Assembly (NCBI GenBank): GCA_910577655.1
Contig: CAJTOW010000001.1
Location: 6,636-70,635, forward strand
Origin: an uncultured Lachnospiraceae bacterium
GTDB taxonomy: Bacteria > Bacillota > Clostridia > Lachnospirales > Lachnospiraceae
Length of the DNA stretch: 64,000 bases
Reading direction: 5' to 3'
Below are positions 59,110 to 64,000 of this stretch, one piece after another. How positions within the stretch are numbered: the first letter of the stretch is position 1; each line of letters opens with the position of its first letter. The position numbers and the translations under genes are program-made. The notes beneath the pieces are model-generated. The model was not told where the DNA came from. It saw only the letters and a list, made by a program, of their open reading frames with translations, and did not search any database.

Positions 59110-59808
59110 ATGAAAAACCAGGAGACAAGCTTATATAAAGAAGAATTTATTCCCTATGCTGTGAGATGGGGACGTCTTACGAATCTGTATGCGGTTATCA
59201 TTTCTTTTGTGCCGGTGGCTTTGGTCATGTGGTACTTTGGCTATACACCCGGAGTTACGGAGCTGGGAATCGGCCTTGTTTCCACGGTCAGCGTTGTGGG
59301 GGTTATGTGGTTCTCTGACCCCATTGCGTATTTTCCGATCCTGGGAATACCGGGAATCTATATGGCACATCTTTCAGGAAATACAGCCAACCTGAAGGTG
59401 CCGGTGGCAGCGGTTGCCCAGGATGCTGCCGGTGTGGAGCTGGGAAGCGATGAAGGAGGGATTGTCGTAACAGTCTCCTGCGCGGTTTCCGCTATCATAT
59501 GCCTGCTTGCACTGAGTATTGCTTGTATAGGCGGATCTGCTTTGCTGGGCTGTCTGCCGGGTGCCCTGACTGCCGCCCTGGGCTATGTGCTTCCCTCTCT
59601 TCATGCCGCATTGCTGGCACGTATGACAAAGGGACAGCCGAAAATGCTTGGCTGCGGTATGTTCCTGGCGCTGGCCGGCTGGATTATGCTGAAGCTTGGG
59701 TTCTTCAGCTTCATTCCGGGTAATTCACAGACCTGGGTGGTTACACTGCTGGCAGTGTTCGGATCCATTGTCTATGCGCGGGTATCGTTTAAGAAAAAAG
59801 AAGCCTGA
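59110..59808 (+). CDS. membrane partner protein of the DUF5058-type gene
   Basis: A 232-residue protein with about six helices (roughly 25-48, 52-70, 120-140, 145-165, 178-195, 205-222) and a basic C-terminus. I do not recognise a named family with certainty. The loop AHLSGNTANLKVPVAAVAQDA between helices contains many small residues, like a pore loop. ATG 59110 follows AGGAGG; an earlier ATG at 59092 includes the ribosome site. Pairing with the previous gene, 44 bases upstream, suggests a heteromeric transporter. Confidence 0.6.
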   Translation: MKNQETSLYKEEFIPYAVRWGRLTNLYAVIISFVPVALVMWYFGYTPGVTELGIGLVSTVSVVGVMWFSDPIAYFPILGIPGIYMAHLSGNTANLKVPVAAVAQDAAGVELGSDEGGIVVTVSCAVSAIICLLALSIACIGGSALLGCLPGALTAALGYVLPSLHAALLARMTKGQPKMLGCGMFLALAGWIMLKLGFFSFIPGNSQTWVVTLLAVFGSIVYARVSFKKKEA

Positions 59809-59822
59809 AGCAGTTTGCGGAT

Positions 59823-59864
59823 AACAGCCCAGGCGGAGGATCTTCTTCCCCCGCCTGGGCTGTT
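59823..59864. terminator. bidirectional terminator at the right end of the catabolic island
   Basis: AACAGCCCAGGCGG and CCGCCTGGGCTGTT form a perfect 14-base stem between convergent genes, closing the island. Confidence 0.85.
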
Positions 59865-59895
59865 CGTTTCCGGATGTCCCAATGGGACGCAGGTT

Positions 59896-61170
59896 TTATC
59901 CATACAGCTCCCCAATCCCGGATACAGCCACGTAGATATGGGAGATTTTATACCAGGTGGCGAAGTCAATGACCCCGGTCTGGGGAAGGCCGAAGATGGA
60001 CTGGAATTCCCGTACAGCTTTAGCGGTGGCAGGGCCGAAGATGCCGTCAGGATTCACCCGGGAGATGGCCGAGTAGATGGTAGCGATGGCATCCAGCTGC
60101 TCCTGGGCCTGCCGGACCTTCTGGCCGGAGGCTCCTGAATTCAGGTTATAGCCGGGCCAGGAGGCCGGGATTCCGGATATCTCCTCTGCGGTATTGATGT
60201 AGATACTGTTCCCATAGAAATTCCGCAGGATCTCAATGGGGCTGTAGCCCTGTTCACCCAGGTCGCAGGAGCCCCACTGGGTCATCCAGCCCCGGTTCAG
60301 GCACTGGACCTGGCGTCCGTCGCAGTACTGGGTCAGGATCGGCTGCCGTACCTCCGGCCTGGACAGATAATTGTCAAAGATCTCATCCACGATGACAGAG
60401 ATGCTTTCGTAGATATTTCTTCCATAGATCCACTTATGATCATAGGCAGTGGAAGAGGTAATGGTAAAATCATACCCCCGGTTCCTGTAGTGTTCGGTAT
60501 AAACACGGTTGAGGGTGAAGCTCATAATAGCCAGCACATTGGCTGTGATGGTTGACTGGGGCCAGGTAGCGTAGATCTCACTGGAAGCTACATTCTTGAT
60601 ATAGTCCCGGTAAGGAATGTAGTAATTGGGTGCCGAATCGTCCGTGGGGACACCGTCATGGACCACGATTGTCTGGGGAACCACCACACGGCTTAAGACG
60701 ATCTCGCCGCTTTCGCCCACTGGCTGGATCTCCGATTCAGCAATTTTGGGCGGATAAGTTCCATAGAGTGTATGGTCCGGGATAATGATAGGATTTTCCT
60801 CTGGCTGTGGATCATTTTCCGGCTCCAGACGCACCGGCTGGATGGCGGTAGTATTGGCAAGAAGCTCTGTTCCTTCAATCCGCATGGGCTTGTAGCCCGG
60901 GGCGGAGATATCAAGCTGGTATTCTGCATAGGGCCGCACATCTCCGGGGCTGAGACTGTACTCCAGCGGCGGGGCAGCCAGCTCGATCTCTCCGGTCTGT
61001 CCGGAGCTGTTGGTAGTCACCTGCTCCAGGATCTGGTCCGGGCTGGCCTGATTACGGATGGTGATTGTGGCATTCTGGATGGGAAAATTGTTTTCTATGT
61101 TGACGATATTCACCTGCAGGAAACCCCGGTCAGTCAGGTCAGTAGCGCAGGCAGACAAGTCTTTTTTCAT
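59896..61170 (-). CDS. SpoIID-like / peptidoglycan-binding protein
   Basis: A 424-residue protein. The N-terminal part (about 15-125) looks like a carboxypeptidase-regulatory-like beta fold (GFLQVNIVNIENNFPIQNAT). The middle (185-330) with IPYRDYIKNVASSEIYATWP and ALNVLAIMSFTLNRVYTE-like sequence resembles the SpoIID/LytB domain of spore peptidoglycan enzymes. The C-terminus (about 345-415) has a PG_binding_1 domain: GQKVRQAQEQL and DGIFGPATAKAVREFQ. No signal peptide is obvious at the N-terminus, which is unusual unless it acts in the mother cell. GAGGTTCC precedes the ATG. Confidence 0.75.
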   Translation of the reverse strand: MKKDLSACATDLTDRGFLQVNIVNIENNFPIQNATITIRNQASPDQILEQVTTNSSGQTGEIELAAPPLEYSLSPGDVRPYAEYQLDISAPGYKPMRIEGTELLANTTAIQPVRLEPENDPQPEENPIIIPDHTLYGTYPPKIAESEIQPVGESGEIVLSRVVVPQTIVVHDGVPTDDSAPNYYIPYRDYIKNVASSEIYATWPQSTITANVLAIMSFTLNRVYTEHYRNRGYDFTITSSTAYDHKWIYGRNIYESISVIVDEIFDNYLSRPEVRQPILTQYCDGRQVQCLNRGWMTQWGSCDLGEQGYSPIEILRNFYGNSIYINTAEEISGIPASWPGYNLNSGASGQKVRQAQEQLDAIATIYSAISRVNPDGIFGPATAKAVREFQSIFGLPQTGVIDFATWYKISHIYVAVSGIGELYG

Positions 61171-61245
61171 AGGAACCTCGGATCTATATATTCTAAACAG
61201 TATACGAAGCTAAGGAGTGGGATATACGTATCTGATTGATACTTT

Positions 61246-61276
61246 GTAACAGCTCAGATACCCCTTGAACTGTTAC
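61246..61276. repeat. dispersed inverted-repeat element upstream of carA
   Basis: GTAACAGCTCA and TTGAACTGTTAC arms around GATACCCC; one mismatch in the arms. It is one of the copies closest to the family consensus. Confidence 0.85.
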
Positions 61277-61315
61277 GATGCTTTCATATGTCGAAAGCAG
61301 ATTTGAAAAAAATAC

Positions 61316-61344
61316 TTGCATTACCATGCACTTTCATGTATAAT
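61316..61344 (+). promoter_or_regulatory. sigma-A promoter of carAB
   Basis: TTGCAT and TATAAT with exactly 17 bases between them, about 90 bases before the carA start. Confidence 0.75.
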
Positions 61345-61354
61345 TTTATCAATT

Positions 61355-61374
61355 TAGGCTTAAATAGGCTTAAA
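61355..61374. repeat. two tandem 10-bp repeats just downstream of the carA promoter
   Basis: TAGGCTTAAA occurs twice with no gap, one helical turn apart, 11 bases after the -10 box. Position fits a repressor or attenuator-protein site, but no known regulator is recognised. Confidence 0.5.
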
Positions 61375-61435
61375 CTTGTATCCCTAACCCTTTAACCCCA
61401 TAGTCACATTTGGATAAGAAAGGACAGATACCCCC

Positions 61436-62509
61436 ATGAAAGCATTTCTCATTCTTGAAGACGGCACCATATTTGAAGGTACAAGTATTGGTTCTGCAAA
61501 AGAAGTTATCAGTGAAATTGTTTTTAATACGTCGATGACCGGCTATCTGGAAGTACTGACAGACCCATCCTACGCAGGGCAGGCGGTGGTGATGACCTAT
61601 CCGCTTATTGGCAATTACGGAATTTGCCGGGACGATATGGAATCCCAGCGGCCATGGCCGGATGGATTTATTGTCCGCGAATTATCAAGAATCCCCAGTA
61701 ACTTCCGCAGCGGGGACACGATTCAGCATTTCTTGGAAACCTGTGATATTCCTGGTATCAGTGGTATAGATACACGAGCCCTCACAAAGATTTTAAGAGA
61801 AAAAGGAACCATGAACGGTATGATCACCACCACCGTTTATGCAGATCTGTCTGAACCACTGGGCCGGATCAGCCAGTACTCTGTCCGGGGCGTGGTGAAA
61901 GCGGTTTCCCGCAGGGAGAAGCTGGTGCTGCCGGGAGACGGGAAGCGGGTGGCGCTTCTGGATCTGGGAACCAAGAACAATATCGCCAGATCCTTAAATG
62001 CCCGGGGCTGTCAGGTGACCGTGTACCCCTGTGATACCACGGCGGAGGAGATCCTGGCGTCGCAGCCGGACGGCATCATGCTGTCCAACGGCCCCGGAGA
62101 TCCCAAGGAAAATGTGGAGATCATAAAGGAGATCCGCAGGCTGTATGAGTCGGAGGTGCCCATCTTTGCCATCTGTCTGGGCCACCAGCTTATGGCCCTG
62201 GCCACCGGAGCGGATACCTTCAAGCTGAAATATGGCCATAGAGGCGGCAATCATCCGGTGAAGGATTTAGAGACCGGACGGGTCTATATCACCTCCCAGA
62301 ACCATGGATATGCCGTGGATCCGGACAGTCTGGATAAGTCCGTGGCAGTACCGGCCTTTGTCAATGTCAACGACAACACCAATGAGGGACTCCGTTATAT
62401 CGGTAAAAATATTTTCACAGTCCAGTACCACCCGGAGGCATGTCCGGGGCCCCAGGACTCTGCTTACTTGTTTGACCGGTTTATTACTATGATGGGAGGG
62501 AAGAGATAA
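61436..62509 (+). CDS. carA: carbamoyl-phosphate synthase small subunit
   Basis: The glutaminase subunit that feeds ammonia to CarB for pyrimidine and arginine synthesis. The 357-residue protein has [13 protein letters not shown] in the N-terminal domain, the class I amidotransferase nucleophile in [11 protein letters not shown], and the YHPEACPGP His-Glu pair. It overlaps the carB start by one base. Confidence 0.97.
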   Translation: MKAFLILEDGTIFEGTSIGSAKEVISEIVFNTSMTGYLEVLTDPSYAGQAVVMTYPLIGNYGICRDDMESQRPWPDGFIVRELSRIPSNFRSGDTIQHFLETCDIPGISGIDTRALTKILREKGTMNGMITTTVYADLSEPLGRISQYSVRGVVKAVSRREKLVLPGDGKRVALLDLGTKNNIARSLNARGCQVTVYPCDTTAEEILASQPDGIMLSNGPGDPKENVEIIKEIRRLYESEVPIFAICLGHQLMALATGADTFKLKYGHRGGNHPVKDLETGRVYITSQNHGYAVDPDSLDKSVAVPAFVNVNDNTNEGLRYIGKNIFTVQYHPEACPGPQDSAYLFDRFITMMGGKR

Positions 62510-64000
62510 TGCCAAAGAATCCTGAGATTAAAAAAGTTCTGGTACTTGGTTCCGGCCCGATCATCATCGGTCAGGCAGCGGAGTTCGACTATGCGGGAAC
62601 CCAGGCCTGCCGTTCCTTAAAGGAAGAAGGCATTGAGGTGGTTCTTCTGAACTCCAATCCGGCCACCATCATGACGGACAAGGATATCGCAGACCATGTG
62701 TATATTGAGCCTCTGACTGTGGAGGTGGTAGAGCAGCTGATCAAAAAGGAGCGGCCGGACAGCATCCTGCCTACTCTGGGTGGTCAGGCCGGACTGAATC
62801 TGGCCATGGAACTGGAGGAGTCCGGGTTCTTAAAGGAAAACCATGTCCGTCTCATCGGCACCACGGCCCTGACCATCAAGAAGGCGGAAGACCGGGAGAT
62901 GTTCAAGGAGACCATGGAGAAGATCGGAGAGCCGGTGGCTCCTTCGGATATTGTGGAGAGCGTGGAGGATGGCTTAAGGATCGCGGGACAGATCGGTTAT
63001 CCGGTGGTGCTGCGTCCTGCCTACACTTTGGGCGGCAGCGGCGGCGGCATTGCTGAAAATGCCGAACAGTGCCGGGGAATCCTGGAGAACGGTCTGCGTC
63101 TGTCCCGCGTGGGGCAGGTTCTGGTGGAGCGGTGTATCGCCGGCTGGAAGGAAATCGAGTATGAGGTCATGCGGGACGGCGCCGGAAATGTGATCACCGT
63201 CTGTAATATGGAAAATATCGACCCGGTGGGTGTCCATACCGGTGACAGCATCGTGGTGGCTCCCTCCCAGACTCTGGGGGACAAGGAGTACCAGATGCTG
63301 CGTACCTCTGCCCTGAACATCATCACAGAGCTGGGTATCACCGGAGGGTGCAATGTCCAGTATGCGCTGCATCCAAAGAGCTTTGAGTACTGTGTCATTG
63401 AGGTGAATCCACGTGTGAGCCGTTCCTCGGCCCTGGCTTCCAAGGCTACCGGCTACCCCATAGCCAAGGTGGCGGCCAAGATCGCCTTGGGCTATACCCT
63501 GGACGAGATCAAAAACGCGGTTACAAAAAAGACCTATGCAAGCTTTGAGCCTATGCTGGATTATTGCGTGGTTAAGATGCCCAGACTTCCTTTTGATAAA
63601 TTCATCAGCGCCAACCGTGCCCTGGGTACCCAGATGAAGGCTACGGGAGAGGTCATGAGCATCTGCACCAATTTCGAGGGGGCTCTCATGAAGGCCATCC
63701 GTTCCCTGGAGCAGCATGTAGACAGCCTTATGTCTTATGACTACAGCGGCTATACGGAGGCGAAGCTGTTCCGTCAGCTGACCGAGGTGGATGACAGGCG
63801 GATCTGGGTCATCGCGGAAGCCCTGCGCCGGGGCATTTCCTATGTGACCATCCATGATATCACCAAGATCGATATCTGGTTCATCGACAAGCTGGCGGCC
63901 TTAGTGGAGATGGAGCAGGCCCTGAAAAAGGGACCGCTGACTGGGGAGCTTTTAAAAGAGGCCAAACGGATGGAATTCCCGGACTCTGTCATTGCCCGGC
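62509..64000 (+). CDS. carB: carbamoyl-phosphate synthase large subunit (3' end outside the window)
   Basis: The first 497 residues of a protein normally about 1070 long. Visible: [50 protein letters not shown] (ATP-grasp) and [19 protein letters not shown]. It uses ammonia, bicarbonate and two ATP to make carbamoyl phosphate. The frame is open to the window edge. ATG 62509 overlaps the carA stop codon. Confidence 0.97.
   Translation, partial: MPKNPEIKKVLVLGSGPIIIGQAAEFDYAGTQACRSLKEEGIEVVLLNSNPATIMTDKDIADHVYIEPLTVEVVEQLIKKERPDSILPTLGGQAGLNLAMELEESGFLKENHVRLIGTTALTIKKAEDREMFKETMEKIGEPVAPSDIVESVEDGLRIAGQIGYPVVLRPAYTLGGSGGGIAENAEQCRGILENGLRLSRVGQVLVERCIAGWKEIEYEVMRDGAGNVITVCNMENIDPVGVHTGDSIVVAPSQTLGDKEYQMLRTSALNIITELGITGGCNVQYALHPKSFEYCVIEVNPRVSRSSALASKATGYPIAKVAAKIALGYTLDEIKNAVTKKTYASFEPMLDYCVVKMPRLPFDKFISANRALGTQMKATGEVMSICTNFEGALMKAIRSLEQHVDSLMSYDYSGYTEAKLFRQLTEVDDRRIWVIAEALRRGISYVTIHDITKIDIWFIDKLAALVEMEQALKKGPLTGELLKEAKRMEFPDSVIAR

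Noticed and set aside
5597..61276. CRISPR-like interpretation of the recurring 30-bp repeats
   Set aside because: The copies are kilobases apart, self-complementary and intergenic, with no regular spacers and no cas genes.

Overview
The window looks like chromosome of a gut-type, spore-forming Clostridia species, probably Lachnospiraceae. The evidence is firmicute-style ScpA/ScpB and carAB, strong AGGAGG ribosome sites, several TTG starts, an S-layer-homology surface protein, a SpoIID-like peptidoglycan protein, an EtfA with a ferredoxin domain, and bai/cai-like CoA genes. No species marker (rRNA) is present, so this placement is an inference.

Layout. 1-14 kb: metallophosphoesterase, Rrf2 regulator, Rpn-family nuclease with an amino-acid repeat tract, a complete IS4-type insertion sequence, an orphan hypothetical gene, a very large secreted SLH protein, a DUF998 membrane protein, and an Endonuclease Q/UvrD-type helicase fusion with two putative sliding-clamp motifs. 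14-28 kb: an AT-rich pseudaminic-acid glycan cluster (pseB, pseF, pseI, pseG, pseC plus formyltransferase, deacetylase, SDR, phosphoesterase, ATP-grasp, DUF115/Maf-like protein and glycosyltransferases). It is led by a serine-recombinase-like protein that lacks its catalytic residues and sits behind a perfect palindrome. A pseH acetyltransferase is not visible. 28-35 kb: an ISAs1 remnant and housekeeping genes (scpA, scpB with a repeat tail, dut, a TPR membrane protein, hflX, and an NrdD-like protein missing its catalytic and glycyl-radical parts).

35.3-59.9 kb is the most interesting part: a catabolic island of about 20 genes bounded on one side by a 185-bp MITE-like element and on the other by a terminator. 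It encodes one sigma-54 activator (PAS-AAA-Fis), and five sequences matching -24/-12 promoters lie in front of five transcription units. The units hold an SDR; a DUF1097 protein with a phosphotriesterase/lactonase-family hydrolase; a long operon (old-yellow-enzyme reductase, acyl-CoA dehydrogenase, EtfB, ferredoxin-EtfA, SDR, CaiB/BaiF CoA-transferase, AMP-forming ligase, 3-hydroxyacyl-CoA dehydrogenase, NfnA/NfnB-like pair); a reverse operon (two tandem 4-hydroxybutyryl-CoA-dehydratase-like enzymes, an OFA-family MFS carrier, a NifU-like Fe-S protein); and a two-gene membrane system (DUF5058 plus partner).

I infer that the island imports a carboxylate or lactone, opens or activates it to a CoA thioester, dehydrates a gamma-hydroxyacyl-CoA by radical chemistry, reduces the enoyl-CoA with electron bifurcation, and recycles electrons through the Nfn-like pair. 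The substrate cannot be read from sequence. Its architecture resembles bile-acid (bai) and carnitine (cai) operons, but with a different dehydratase.

60-64 kb: a peptidoglycan-binding protein and carA-carB, with carB running off the end. A family of about 30-bp inverted repeats (arms GTAACAGTTCA / TGAACTGTTAC) is scattered through intergenic sites of the whole window.
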